Source: Bacteroides fragilis NCTC 9343 (GTDB lineage Bacteria > Bacteroidota > Bacteroidia > Bacteroidales > Bacteroidaceae). Taken from it: 64,000 bases of DNA. Under the pieces are notes generated by a model that did no database searches, was not told the DNA's origin, and saw only the letters and a program-made list of their open reading frames with translations. Each line of letters opens with the position of its first letter. Within the stretch, counting starts at the first letter, position 1. Location of the stretch: the NCBI RefSeq assembly GCF_000025985.1, contig NC_003228.3, positions 4,836,001 to 4,900,000 on the forward strand. Reading direction: 5' to 3'. Positions 35,242-43,556 of the stretch are shown here, piece after piece. Made by a program: the position numbers and the translations under genes.

Positions 35242-36357
35242 TCACTGATAGACCTGTACCGGAAGTTCTCCCCTTAAAGCCCCCAAAGCATTCAATGCCA
35301 AAGCCTCCATCTCATCTTCTCCCGGATACACGAAAACGGGAGCAAGGAAAGAGATACGTTCCCTTAAACGGGAAATTACATAATCGGAATAGGCAATGCC
35401 TCCGGTCAGCAGAATGGCGTCTACCTTTCCACATAAAACAGTAGAGGCAGCACCGATACTTTTGGCCACATTGTAGATCATGGCATCGAGCACCAACCGG
35501 GCATGGTCATCACCTGCCTCAATGAACTGAATAATGGCAGGAATATCAGTAGTTCCCAAATGGGCGGTAAGCCCGGCACGACCCGAAATTCGTTTCTTCA
35601 ATTCATCTTTGGTGAATTTCCCGCTGAAACAAAGGTCTATCAGTTGTCCGGCAGGAAGAGTTCCGGCTCTTTCGGGTGAGAAAGGCCCTTCGCCATCCAA
35701 TGCATTATTGGCATCGACTGCACGCCCATGACGATGGACTGCAACGGAAATGCCTCCTCCCAAATGGCAGACGATCAAATCAAGATCTTCATAACGAGTG
35801 CCACGTTCGGCAGCATAACGACGGGCAATAGCTTTCTGATTCAGTGCATGCCAGATAGTGATACGCGGCATCAAAGGCGAACCGGTAATACGGGCAACCT
35901 CTTCCAGTTCATCCACCACACCCGGATCTGCAATAAACGCCCGGCATCCGGGTAAAGCTGCGGCCAATTCATCGGCTATCAAACCTCCCAGATTGCAGGC
36001 ATGTGTACGCATAGCGTGAAGGGTATCCCGCTTCATGGCTTCGTTAACCTCATAAACTCCACCGGGAATAGGCTTCACCAAGCCTCCGCGTCCAATGACA
36101 GCATCGAACCGGAAAGGAATATCGTTTACCTCCAACTCTCGGAGAACAAGCGATTTACGAAATTCGAACTGATCGATCACCCGGGGGAAGGCAGACAACT
36201 CTTCCACCGTATGGCGAATGTTGCGTACCAACAAAGGAGTTTCATTTTCATAAACAGCGATCTTTGTTGAAGTGGAACCGGGATTGATAACAAGGAGCCT
36301 TTCCCCCCGTCCATTCTTCACAGAGGACGGAGTAGAGTTTATATTCAGTTTATCCAT
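35242..36357 (-). CDS. buk: Butyrate kinase
   Basis: 371 residues, about 15 longer than usual because of an N-terminal extension before LLVINPGSTSTKIAVYENET, the ASKHA-family phosphate 1 motif. CHLGGGISVAVHRHGRAVDA (catalytic centre), ALDGEGPFSPERAGTLP and ILLTGGIAYSDYVISRLRER are the further acetate/butyrate-kinase signatures. It converts butyryl phosphate (or a branched-chain acyl phosphate) plus ADP to the acid plus ATP. It lies 22 bp behind ptb in one operon, together giving the final ATP-yielding step from acyl-CoA to short-chain acid. Confidence 0.94.
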   Translation of the reverse strand: MDKLNINSTPSSVKNGRGERLLVINPGSTSTKIAVYENETPLLVRNIRHTVEELSAFPRVIDQFEFRKSLVLRELEVNDIPFRFDAVIGRGGLVKPIPGGVYEVNEAMKRDTLHAMRTHACNLGGLIADELAAALPGCRAFIADPGVVDELEEVARITGSPLMPRITIWHALNQKAIARRYAAERGTRYEDLDLIVCHLGGGISVAVHRHGRAVDANNALDGEGPFSPERAGTLPAGQLIDLCFSGKFTKDELKKRISGRAGLTAHLGTTDIPAIIQFIEAGDDHARLVLDAMIYNVAKSIGAASTVLCGKVDAILLTGGIAYSDYVISRLRERISFLAPVFVYPGEDEMEALALNALGALRGELPVQVYQ

Positions 36358-36379
36358 ATTCTTAGTTTAATTATGATCA

Positions 36380-37321
36380 TCATTCGGAGCATCTTCCTCT
36401 CTCTGCCGACCGGGTAGAAGCTGTCAGACACGCCATCGCAATACTATAATACTTGGAAAGTCCGGAATCACTGCGTGACGGTAACACCACCGGGCAAATG
36501 GGGCCTTGCAGCAACCCTGCCATATCGGCTTTGGCAAACAACGAAACAGATTTATAGAAAGCATTGCCCGACTCGATATTGGGGAATATCAATACATCGG
36601 CCTGTCCGTTGATGGGCGATACAATTCCTTTAATATCCCCGCTGGCCTGCTCGCAAGAGGTGCGTACATCCAACGGACCATCGATAATCACATTACCAAA
36701 CTCTCCGGCTTCGGCCAACTCCACAATATTAACATAATCGAGCGAATGGGGAAACTTGGCACTTACCTTCTCCGTACAATGGATCAAAGAGATACGGGGT
36801 TGTTCTATCCCAAACCGCCGGCAAGTACAGATGGCATACCATATCATCTCAATGCGTTGTTGCAAAGTGGGACGAGGAATAACAGCAGCATCTGAGAAGA
36901 ACAATAATTTATCATACGTCGGAATCTGCATTACGGCCAAATGAGTCAGAATCTTCCCCTTAGGCAGCAAGCCTTTCTCCTTGTCGAGAATGGCATGAAG
37001 CAAATTGTCAGTATTGATAATACCTTTCATCAGAATATCGGCTCCCCCTTCCCGAACAATACGAACAGCTTCACGCGCTGCCTCATCGGGATCTTCAATG
37101 TGGAGGGTCTTCACATATTCCGGGTACTTCTGCAGACTGGGATACTTTTGCAGGATGGCCGAGTCACCAATCATCAGGAATTCCGCAATCTCTTCGTCGA
37201 GTGCACGGGCAATGGCATATTCTGTATTCGGATCGTTGGCACAGACAACGGCAATCCGTTTCCGCCGGTTTAAGGTTTTGAGATGGGCTGTCAGTTGGTC
37301 AAAGTTTCTAATAGGTTCCAT
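36380..37321 (-). CDS. ptb: Phosphate butyryltransferase
   Basis: 313 residues of the PTA/PTB acyltransferase family. It exchanges CoA of butyryl-CoA for phosphate. Characteristic stretches: RKRIAVVCANDPNTEYAIAR at the N-terminus, GADILMKGIINTDNLLHAIL, THLAVMQIPTYDKLLFFSDA, the C-terminal VIIDGPLDVRTSCEQASGDI and ADVLIFPNIESGNAFYKSVS. It is first gene of the ptb-buk operon. No consensus promoter is clear; GATATTTG lies on the minus strand upstream of the start. In Bacteroides such pairs may serve isobutyrate/isovalerate as well as butyrate. Confidence 0.93.
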   Translation of the reverse strand: MEPIRNFDQLTAHLKTLNRRKRIAVVCANDPNTEYAIARALDEEIAEFLMIGDSAILQKYPSLQKYPEYVKTLHIEDPDEAAREAVRIVREGGADILMKGIINTDNLLHAILDKEKGLLPKGKILTHLAVMQIPTYDKLLFFSDAAVIPRPTLQQRIEMIWYAICTCRRFGIEQPRISLIHCTEKVSAKFPHSLDYVNIVELAEAGEFGNVIIDGPLDVRTSCEQASGDIKGIVSPINGQADVLIFPNIESGNAFYKSVSLFAKADMAGLLQGPICPVVLPSRSDSGLSKYYSIAMACLTASTRSAERGRCSE

Positions 37322-37462
37322 AACGTTAGATTTTTAGCAAATATCAGAAAAAGGATCGAGAAGTACATCATGGAATACTGAAAAAATAGACAAACCGAGT
37401 AACATTTTGATATAATACAACGCTTTCATTTCTACGGATGCAGGTAATTTCGTTTTTTAATG

Positions 37463-37470
37463 TAAATTTG
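37463..37470 (+). promoter_or_regulatory. -7 box of the GH16 gene
   Basis: TAAATTTG fits TAnnTTTG and stands 34 bp before the ATG; no -33 was found. The surrounding 37322-37503 stretch is the divergent ptb/GH16 regulatory region. Confidence 0.45.
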
Positions 37471-37503
37471 TGTCCTGTTAAACTCCTATAATCAAACAGA
37501 ACC

Positions 37504-38298
37504 ATGAAAACAAAAACATTTCTCGCTCTTTTCTGCCTGTTGTGTATCAGTTCAGGCTTTTCATCGTGCCAACGTCATTCATCCGACCAGTGGAAATTGG
37601 TTTGGGAAGATAATTTCGACCAGAAAACAGGTTTTGATCCACAGGTCTGGAGTAAAATACCACGTGGCAAATCAGACTGGAATAACTATATGACCGACTT
37701 CGATTCCTGTTTCGACATGCGTGACGGCAATATGGTGCTGCGAGGCATCATCAATCACAGCCAGCCCAATGATACAGCACCCTATCTGACCGGAGGAATC
37801 TACACCAAAGGAAAAAAAGCATTCAGCAACGGACGCCTCGAAATACGCGCCAAACTGAACGGTGCACGTGGTGAGTGGCCAGCCATCTGGATGCTCCCGA
37901 TAGATGCTCCCTGGCCGATGGGTGGAGAAATCGATATCATGGAACGTCTGAATCACGATACAATCGCTTATCAGACTATACATACCAATTATACGTACAA
38001 TCTGGGTATCAAAGACAATCCGTTATCACACTCCGTAGGTGCGATCAATCCCGACGACTACAATGTATATTCAGTAGAAATGTATCCGGACAGCATTGCA
38101 TTCTATATCAATGACACACATACTTTCACCTATCCCCGCATCGAAACAGACAAAGAAGGGCAGTTTCCTTTCGACCAGCCTTTCTATCTACTGATCGACA
38201 TGCAGTTGGGTGGCTCGTGGGTAGGGGCTGTAGACCCGAAAGAACTTCCGGTGGAGATGTATGTAGATTGGGTAAGATTCTATCAGAAAGAGAAATAG
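37504..38298 (+). CDS. GH16-family beta-glucanase, lipoprotein
   Basis: 264 residues. A lipoprotein signal (FLALFCLLCISSGFSSC, Cys22) puts it on the envelope. The GH16 catalytic motif GEIDIMERLN has nucleophile Glu142, Asp144 and acid/base Glu147, set in a jelly roll: DQWKLVWEDNFDQKTGFDPQ at the start, GRLEIRAKLNGARGEWPAIW before the motif, and YVDWVRFYQ at the end. GH16 enzymes cut beta-1,3 or beta-1,3/1,4-glucans, agar or related polymers; laminarinase-like activity is most likely here. It stands alone, not in a SusCD locus. Confidence 0.92.
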   Translation: MKTKTFLALFCLLCISSGFSSCQRHSSDQWKLVWEDNFDQKTGFDPQVWSKIPRGKSDWNNYMTDFDSCFDMRDGNMVLRGIINHSQPNDTAPYLTGGIYTKGKKAFSNGRLEIRAKLNGARGEWPAIWMLPIDAPWPMGGEIDIMERLNHDTIAYQTIHTNYTYNLGIKDNPLSHSVGAINPDDYNVYSVEMYPDSIAFYINDTHTFTYPRIETDKEGQFPFDQPFYLLIDMQLGGSWVGAVDPKELPVEMYVDWVRFYQKEK

Positions 38299-38362
38299 AA
38301 CCTTTTTACCCTACAAGCGTTAAAGACAAATCAGATATCAGCTTATTAAATCACTTTATTAA

Positions 38363-39277
38363 ATGAACTTACAATTTCCCCCATTTCTGCACGAAGGCGA
38401 TAAGGTAGCCATCGTATCGCCTTCAAGCAAAATAGACAGTATATTCCTGAAAGGTGCCAAGACGCGTCTCAGCTCCTGGGGACTTACTCCTGTCATGGGA
38501 GATCATGTCCGAAGTTCATGGGGCTCGTATGCTGGTGCCACCCATCAGCGCCTCAAAGATTTTCAGGCAGCCATGGACGATGAAGAAATTAAGGCCATCT
38601 TGTGCAGCCGTGGTGGTTACGGAGCGGTTCACTTGCTGGATAAGCTGGACTTCACACGCTTTCGTAACCACCCGAAATGGCTGATCGGGTTCAGTGACAT
38701 CACTGCGCTCCACAACTTATTTCAATACAATGGTTTTGCCTCACTCCATGCTCCCATGGCACGCCATCTCGCTGTAACAGGAGAGGAGGATCCATGTTCA
38801 TTATATCTCCGCGACATTCTTTTCGGTAAACTGCCCGGATATAAATGCCACCGCCATAAGTTGAATCATCTGGGACAGGCCAAAGGCATCCTGCGAGGCG
38901 GCAACATGGCTGTGTTCCACGGTCTCCGCGGAACACCATACGATATTCCTCCCGAAGGTACGATCCTCTTCATCGAGGATGTGGGCGAACGTCCTTATGC
39001 CATCGAACGCATGATGTATAACCTGAAATTGGGAGGCGTACTTGAAAAGTTATCCGGACTTATCATCGGACAATTTACCGAATACAAAGAAGACTATTCA
39101 CTGAAAAAGGACCTTTACAGCACACTGGATGCCTTGGTGAAGGAGTATGACTTCCCCATATGTTATGACTTTCCGGTGGGACATGTGACAGAGAACCTAC
39201 CACTAATCAACGGTGCGGAAGTGGAGTTCGTATCCGGAAAGAAAGGAGTGGAATTGTTAATAAACCCTCCTATCTGA
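38363..39277 (+). CDS. LD-carboxypeptidase (peptidase family S66)
   Basis: 304 residues, no signal peptide. It trims the terminal D-Ala from murein tetrapeptides in the cytoplasm during peptidoglycan recycling. The serine nucleophile is Ser111 in WLIGFSDITALHN. The catalytic Glu lies in ILFIEDVGERPYAIERM and the His in FPVGHVTENLPL. The N-terminal DKVAIVSPSSKI is the family start. It is followed 56 bp later by a peptidase M28 lipoprotein and then sufE, all co-oriented. Confidence 0.93.
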   Translation: MNLQFPPFLHEGDKVAIVSPSSKIDSIFLKGAKTRLSSWGLTPVMGDHVRSSWGSYAGATHQRLKDFQAAMDDEEIKAILCSRGGYGAVHLLDKLDFTRFRNHPKWLIGFSDITALHNLFQYNGFASLHAPMARHLAVTGEEDPCSLYLRDILFGKLPGYKCHRHKLNHLGQAKGILRGGNMAVFHGLRGTPYDIPPEGTILFIEDVGERPYAIERMMYNLKLGGVLEKLSGLIIGQFTEYKEDYSLKKDLYSTLDALVKEYDFPICYDFPVGHVTENLPLINGAEVEFVSGKKGVELLINPPI

Positions 39278-39333
39278 CTCACCCTACAGTGAAAATCATT
39301 AATTTTGAGGCTTTAAACTCCAAAAGCATAATT

Positions 39334-40338
39334 ATGAAAAGAAACTCTATGTTCATACTGTCAGCTTTCATCCTGTTTTCTGCTTTCTCCTGCGGAACAA
39401 ACGGCAGCAAGACCACTTCGACCGACATCACCGAGAAAAAGGTAATTGTCCAAGTGCCCCAATTTGACGCAGACAGTGCTTACAAGTACATACAGGCGCA
39501 AGTCGACTTCGGACCGCGCACACCAAATTCTAAAGGTCATGTTGCCTGTGGAGACTACCTGGCCGCCAAACTGGCCGAACATGGAGCCAAAGTGATCAGC
39601 CAAAACGCTGAATTACCCGCATACGACGGTACACTGCTGAAAGCACGCAACATCATAGGATCTTTTAAGCCCGAAAGCAAAAAACGCATCGCACTCTTTG
39701 CGCATTGGGATACCCGTCCATGGGCCGACAATGATCCGAATGAAAAGAATCATCACACACCGATACTGGGCGCCAATGATGGAGCAAGCGGAGTGGGTGT
39801 ATTACTCGAAATTGCCCGCCAGATCAATCAACAGCAACCGGAACTGGGAATCGACATCATCTTTCTGGATGCGGAAGATTACGGAGCACCTCAGTTTTAT
39901 ACAGGCGAACATCGGGAAGACCAGTGGTGTCTCGGCGCACAATATTGGGCACGAACCCCGCACGTAGATGGCTATAATGCCCGCTTCGGAATTTTACTCG
40001 ATATGGTGGGCGGCAAAGATGCTACTTTCTTTAAAGAAGTATATTCCGAGAAATATGCCAAAGGTATCAACAAGAAGGTATGGAAAAAGGCTAACGACGC
40101 CGGATACGGACGTTACTTTATTAACGAAGTAGGCGGTCAGATCACTGACGATCATCTGTTTATCAATCGCCTGGCAGGTATCCCGACTATCGACATCATT
40201 CCAAACGACGAAAATTGTGAACTGTCCAGCTTCGGACCGACCTGGCACACCGTGAATGACAATATGGATGCCATCGACCGCTCTACACTCAAAGCTGTGG
40301 GACAAACGGTACTGGAAGTTATTTATAACGAGAAATAA
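39334..40338 (+). CDS. M28-family peptidase / glutaminyl-cyclase-like lipoprotein
   Basis: 334 residues from ATG 39334, which places the lipoprotein signal (MFILSAFILFSAFSC) correctly. Metal-ligand motifs of M28: IALFAHWDTRPWAD (His, Asp), ILGANDGASGVGVLLEIA (Asp), DIIFLDAEDYG (Glu/Asp) and the C-terminal FGPTWHTVNDNMDAI (His). The 'HWDTRPWAD' plus 'WHTVNDN' combination resembles bacterial glutaminyl-peptide cyclotransferases as much as aminopeptidases, so the reaction may be N-terminal pyroglutamate formation. It is located in the envelope. Confidence 0.88.
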   Translation: MKRNSMFILSAFILFSAFSCGTNGSKTTSTDITEKKVIVQVPQFDADSAYKYIQAQVDFGPRTPNSKGHVACGDYLAAKLAEHGAKVISQNAELPAYDGTLLKARNIIGSFKPESKKRIALFAHWDTRPWADNDPNEKNHHTPILGANDGASGVGVLLEIARQINQQQPELGIDIIFLDAEDYGAPQFYTGEHREDQWCLGAQYWARTPHVDGYNARFGILLDMVGGKDATFFKEVYSEKYAKGINKKVWKKANDAGYGRYFINEVGGQITDDHLFINRLAGIPTIDIIPNDENCELSSFGPTWHTVNDNMDAIDRSTLKAVGQTVLEVIYNEK

Positions 40339-40347
40339 TTATTTATC

Positions 40348-40776
40348 ATGTCAATCAACGAATTACAAGACGAAGTCGTTGCTGAATTCAGCGACTTTGA
40401 TGACTGGATGGATCGCTACCAGTTACTTATCGACTTAGGAAACGAGCAGGAACCGCTCGACGAGAAATATAAAACGGAACAGAATCTGATTGAAGGTTGC
40501 CAAAGCCGTGTATGGCTTCAGGCAGACGAAGTAGACGGGAAAATTATCTTTAAAGCAGAAAGCGATGCACTGATCGTGAAGGGCATCATAGCACTGTTGA
40601 TTAAAGTCGTATCGGGACATACACCCGACGAGATTCTTAATTCGGAACTCTACTTTATCGACAAAATCGGTCTGAAGGACCACCTATCCCCCACTCGTAG
40701 CAACGGATTGTTGTCGATGGTGAAACAAATGCGGATGTATGCACTCGCATTCAAAGCCAAAGAGGCCAAAGGCTAA
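40348..40776 (+). CDS. sufE: SufE-family sulfur acceptor
   Basis: 142 residues. SufE takes persulfide sulfur from the SufS cysteine desulfurase for Fe-S cluster assembly. The acceptor is Cys51 in LIEGCQSRVWLQ. The C-terminal GLKDHLSPTRSNGLLSMVKQ is the family signature. It begins 9 bp after the M28 gene, a tight operonic position although function differs. No other suf genes are in the window. Confidence 0.94.
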   Translation: MSINELQDEVVAEFSDFDDWMDRYQLLIDLGNEQEPLDEKYKTEQNLIEGCQSRVWLQADEVDGKIIFKAESDALIVKGIIALLIKVVSGHTPDEILNSELYFIDKIGLKDHLSPTRSNGLLSMVKQMRMYALAFKAKEAKG

Positions 40777-40806
40777 ATCTCCAAATAAGGATGTGTCAGG
40801 ACTCGT

Positions 40807-40904
40807 ATTCACCACAGATCACACCGATTTACACAGATAGATATCACTGGTTATCAGCAGATTAAAATCATCCTGTGTTAATATCTGCGTAATCTGTGGT
40901 GAAT
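40807..40904. repeat. 98-bp dyad intergenic repeat, copy 1
   Basis: ATTCACCACAGAT (40807-40819) and ATCTGTGGTGAAT (40892-40904) close a long imperfect hairpin (inner arms around ACACAGATAGATAT and ATATCTGCGT). A second copy of identical length lies at 57448-57545. Confidence 0.75.
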
Positions 40905-41131
40905 TATGACGTACCTCCATCTTCTTCATCCACCTGATACTCCAGAATATCCCCCGGCTGGCAATCTAGCACTCTACAGATCGCCTCAAGGGTAGAGAAA
41001 CGAATCGCTTTGGCCTTTCCCGTTTTCAGGATAGAAAGGTTGGCAGGCGTAATGTCAATCTTCTCTGCCAACTCCCCCAAAGATATTTTTCTTCGGGCCA
41101 TCATTATGTCAAGGTTTACTATTATAGCCAT
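40904..41131 (-). CDS. Small XRE/Cro-type helix-turn-helix regulator
   Basis: 75 residues. MMARRKISLGELAEKIDITP ANLSILKTGKAKAIRFSTLE is a complete Cro/CI helix-turn-helix, followed by RVLDCQPGDILEYQVDEEDG, the usual end of YozG-type regulators. It is last of a three-gene leftward operon behind a DUF2975 membrane protein, a pairing seen widely, which suggests it regulates this operon. Its stop codon overlaps the end of the intergenic repeat. Confidence 0.9.
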   Translation of the reverse strand: MAIIVNLDIMMARRKISLGELAEKIDITPANLSILKTGKAKAIRFSTLEAICRVLDCQPGDILEYQVDEEDGGTS

Positions 41132-41159
41132 AATTCTATTAATTTTTCAATATTCGGAT

Positions 41160-41798
41160 TCAGATAGTAAGATCTTGTTCTTCTTTCATCTTCAACCCGA
41201 TGGCGAATACCTCGCCTACAATTAGTGAAACCAGTCCCAGAATGACCAGCATCACAGAATCTATGCTTGTCTCCATAGAATATCCGGACAACGAGAAGAC
41301 TGAAGACAACTCATAATCATTCATCAGGGCCGGCACTGCCTCACTAATAAAGTTCAGCAACAAGGCGACTCCCAACCATCGCAACCGACGGACATTCTTC
41401 CAATTAAAAATATCCGATTTATTGATAGCTACAATCAGCTGAATAAAAAGCACTGTTGACGCAATGATGGCAAAAACAGCCAGAAGCCCGGAAATCACCT
41501 GGGCAACCATCATCCAGGTACTCCTGTCGACTTTTACATTCGTAACCATCTGTGTATAGGCAACGGGGACATAAGAGCCGGTCTTTTCATTATAAACAGA
41601 ATCTTTAAAGGACGAAAAATCCTTGGGCATCAGTGTGGCAATCCGAAAGTTGATAGCCTGCTCTACACTTTGATTACCGGAATGACTTATCTTCATCCCT
41701 TCGGAAAAGCCATGACCGAAATCACGCCCCATATTAAACACCGAATAACAGAATACCAGAAAAACCAGTAAACATAGTATGTTCAATCTTCTTTTCAT
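41160..41798 (-). CDS. DUF2975 membrane protein
   Basis: 212 residues with four predicted membrane segments: LNILCLLVFLVFCYSVFNMG near the N-terminus, VISGLLAVFAIIASTVLFIQ, WLGVALLLNFISEAVPAL and SVMLVILGLVSLIVGEVFAI. The last two with the 'IFNWKNVRRLRWLG' linker match DUF2975. The function is unknown. The family is habitually encoded next to an XRE regulator like the one 28 bp downstream here. Confidence 0.82.
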   Translation of the reverse strand: MKRRLNILCLLVFLVFCYSVFNMGRDFGHGFSEGMKISHSGNQSVEQAINFRIATLMPKDFSSFKDSVYNEKTGSYVPVAYTQMVTNVKVDRSTWMMVAQVISGLLAVFAIIASTVLFIQLIVAINKSDIFNWKNVRRLRWLGVALLLNFISEAVPALMNDYELSSVFSLSGYSMETSIDSVMLVILGLVSLIVGEVFAIGLKMKEEQDLTI

Positions 41799-41833
41799 AT
41801 TATGACTTATTATTCAATCTTTATCGTTTATTT

Positions 41834-42622
41834 TCATTCATCTTTCCGCCACGTTCCCGGAACCGTAACCTGCTTTATCCGAAGAAAACAGCCTACGAAC
41901 ACCATAGCCGCCACTGCTATCAATAGATAATAGGGAGTCGTACCCGTCACATCCCTGATTGTATCTGCATCGGGATAGGTCAGACTCAGCATGACAGAAA
42001 TACTGTTGTTCACAATGTGTATCAGGATACAAGGAATCAGACTTCGTGTCCGATAATAAACCCATGCCAGCAAAAGGCCTCCAAAGAAGGCTGCAACTAT
42101 CTGAGCCGGATTCAAATGAAATACTCCGAAAAGCAGTGCCGAAAGGAAGATGGCTTTCCGGGGAGAATAGCGTTCAAGCAATGCCTTAGTGGCACCACCA
42201 CGGAACAGAAGTTCCTCAAGAATCGGCCCCAACAAAGTAATGGCCACAATGCCTAACCAACCGGACTGGAGAGCGTCGAACTGCTGTTCCAGAATATCAG
42301 GTACCCAAGATAAGACGGCAGTCAACAGATCCATCAGGACAGTCATCGACAAGCCTATTAGAAACGTTATGATCAGAAATGGAAATGAAATGAATGACCA
42401 ACTTGTCTTGTCTTTGGGTATATAGTGTGCTTTCCATAAATAAAAAAACATCACTGCCATGGAAAGCAGCATCGAAGGAGCCAATGTCAACTCCGAAACC
42501 CGGGTGGCATCTACGCTCCCACCATTCATACGGGCAATGATAGTAAAAGGAATACCGATCAGCCCACCGCAAATAAGCTGGATTCCCAGATAAATCAGAA
42601 TTAATTTGATCGCCGTTTTCAT
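41834..42622 (-). CDS. CPBP-family intramembrane metalloprotease
   Basis: 262 residues, about eight membrane helices. The CPBP/Abi signature is complete: GPILEELLFRGGATKALL (Glu-Glu and Arg), FGVFHLNPAQIVAAFFGGLL (His) and LIHIVNNSISVML (His and Asn). Such enzymes process prenylated or peptide substrates inside the membrane or confer bacteriocin immunity; the role here is unknown. It is first of the operon with DUF2975 and the XRE regulator. A -7 box TATCTTTG lies at 42654-42647 on the minus strand without a -33. Confidence 0.9.
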   Translation of the reverse strand: MKTAIKLILIYLGIQLICGGLIGIPFTIIARMNGGSVDATRVSELTLAPSMLLSMAVMFFYLWKAHYIPKDKTSWSFISFPFLIITFLIGLSMTVLMDLLTAVLSWVPDILEQQFDALQSGWLGIVAITLLGPILEELLFRGGATKALLERYSPRKAIFLSALLFGVFHLNPAQIVAAFFGGLLLAWVYYRTRSLIPCILIHIVNNSISVMLSLTYPDADTIRDVTGTTPYYLLIAVAAMVFVGCFLRIKQVTVPGTWRKDE

Positions 42623-42660
42623 TCAGTCTTTTGTTTTAAATATGTACAAAGATAACGGTT

Positions 42661-42789
42661 TTAATTGACTACCGCTTCGGTAGAAGAGCTATTTGTATGG
42701 TGACCATGCAAAACTGAACTACATACAAACAAAGCTAACATGGAGATGGATACTACCAACATCGTAATGCTCATCAATGACTTTCTCAT
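42661..42789 (-). CDS. Tiny secreted or membrane peptide, 42 residues
   Basis: ATG at 42789, stop at 42661. The product begins MRKSLMSITMLVVSISMLAL, a clean signal-peptide or membrane-helix profile, then FVCSSVLHGHH and a Ser/Thr-rich tail ending VVN. A promoter with correct 20-bp spacing lies ~50 bp upstream (42849-42879). It stops 38 bp before the CPBP gene and overlaps the region just upstream of that gene's -7 box. No homologue is known to me. It could be a small envelope peptide linked to the CPBP protease or a chance ORF. Confidence 0.45.
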   Translation of the reverse strand: MRKSLMSITMLVVSISMLALFVCSSVLHGHHTNSSSTEAVVN

Positions 42790-42848
42790 AAAACTTACTT
42801 TGAAGATTCGTTATGTTATTCAATAATAATTTATCGTTTTTCGATATG

Positions 42849-42879
42849 CAAAGATTCATATTAATTTTCACCTAAACAA
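42849..42879 (-). promoter_or_regulatory. Probable promoter of the 42-residue peptide gene
   Basis: Minus strand: TTG (42879-42877), 20-bp spacer, AATCTTTG (42856-42849, one mismatch). It lies among four TCGATA motifs (42841, 42885, 42899, 42927). Confidence 0.5.
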
Positions 42880-42889
42880 GTAATTCGAT

Positions 42890-43522
42890 AATTATTTATC
42901 GATAAACAATAAATATAGAATGTTTTTCGATATTTGTAGAGGATAAACACTGATATAAAGAAGCCTCAAAGAACCAGCGTCAGGGAGAGTATATCCATTT
43001 GATAGCGTATTACACCTTTAGACGTCACTCTGACACTATTCATCCTAATCTACTGACACGCACTAAAACACAAATCATCAAACAGGAAGAAGAAAATGCA
43101 TACAAGACGCATATAACATGCAATAAGATGCAACATCGACCGAAGATTTCCAATAAATATGCATGATATCTTTAGAAGAGAGGTCACATACCATTAAAAG
43201 AAAGACATCATTGGGTTAAAACAAAAGCTTCATTAGTTCAAAACTTCACCTGCATGAAGCCGGAAGAGAGACAAAAGAGGACATTTACATGCCTGCAATC
43301 ATTTTTCAGCACGCATAGAATGATCAGGGAGAGAATAACGATTTGCACCTTAAAACAGAATATTCTGCAAATTAAAGAACACAGAACAGGCTCAAAACAG
43401 AACAAGAGACATGTATTATCCGCAATCAGGATGACTATCTGAAAAGCCGAATTCACAAAATAAGCTCCTATTTAAGAGCCGGAAGATAACGGGCCGAATA
43501 TAACTCACTCAGTGGCAAACAA
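42890..43522. other. Long intergenic stretch
   Basis: About 630 bp, AT-rich at its left end with TCGATA motifs and the palindrome TTTATCGATAAA (42895-42906). I see no convincing ORF, RNA or repeat in the remainder. Confidence 0.5.
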
Positions 43523-43556
43523 AAAATACAAAATGTCAATTGACATTTTGTATTTT
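43523..43556 (-). terminator. 34-bp perfect palindrome ending ribF
   Basis: AAAATACAAAATGTCAA (43523-43539) with its exact complement to 43556. On the minus strand it ends in TATTTTTTG. The ribF stop codon (43538-43536) and its last codons lie inside the palindrome. Confidence 0.8.
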
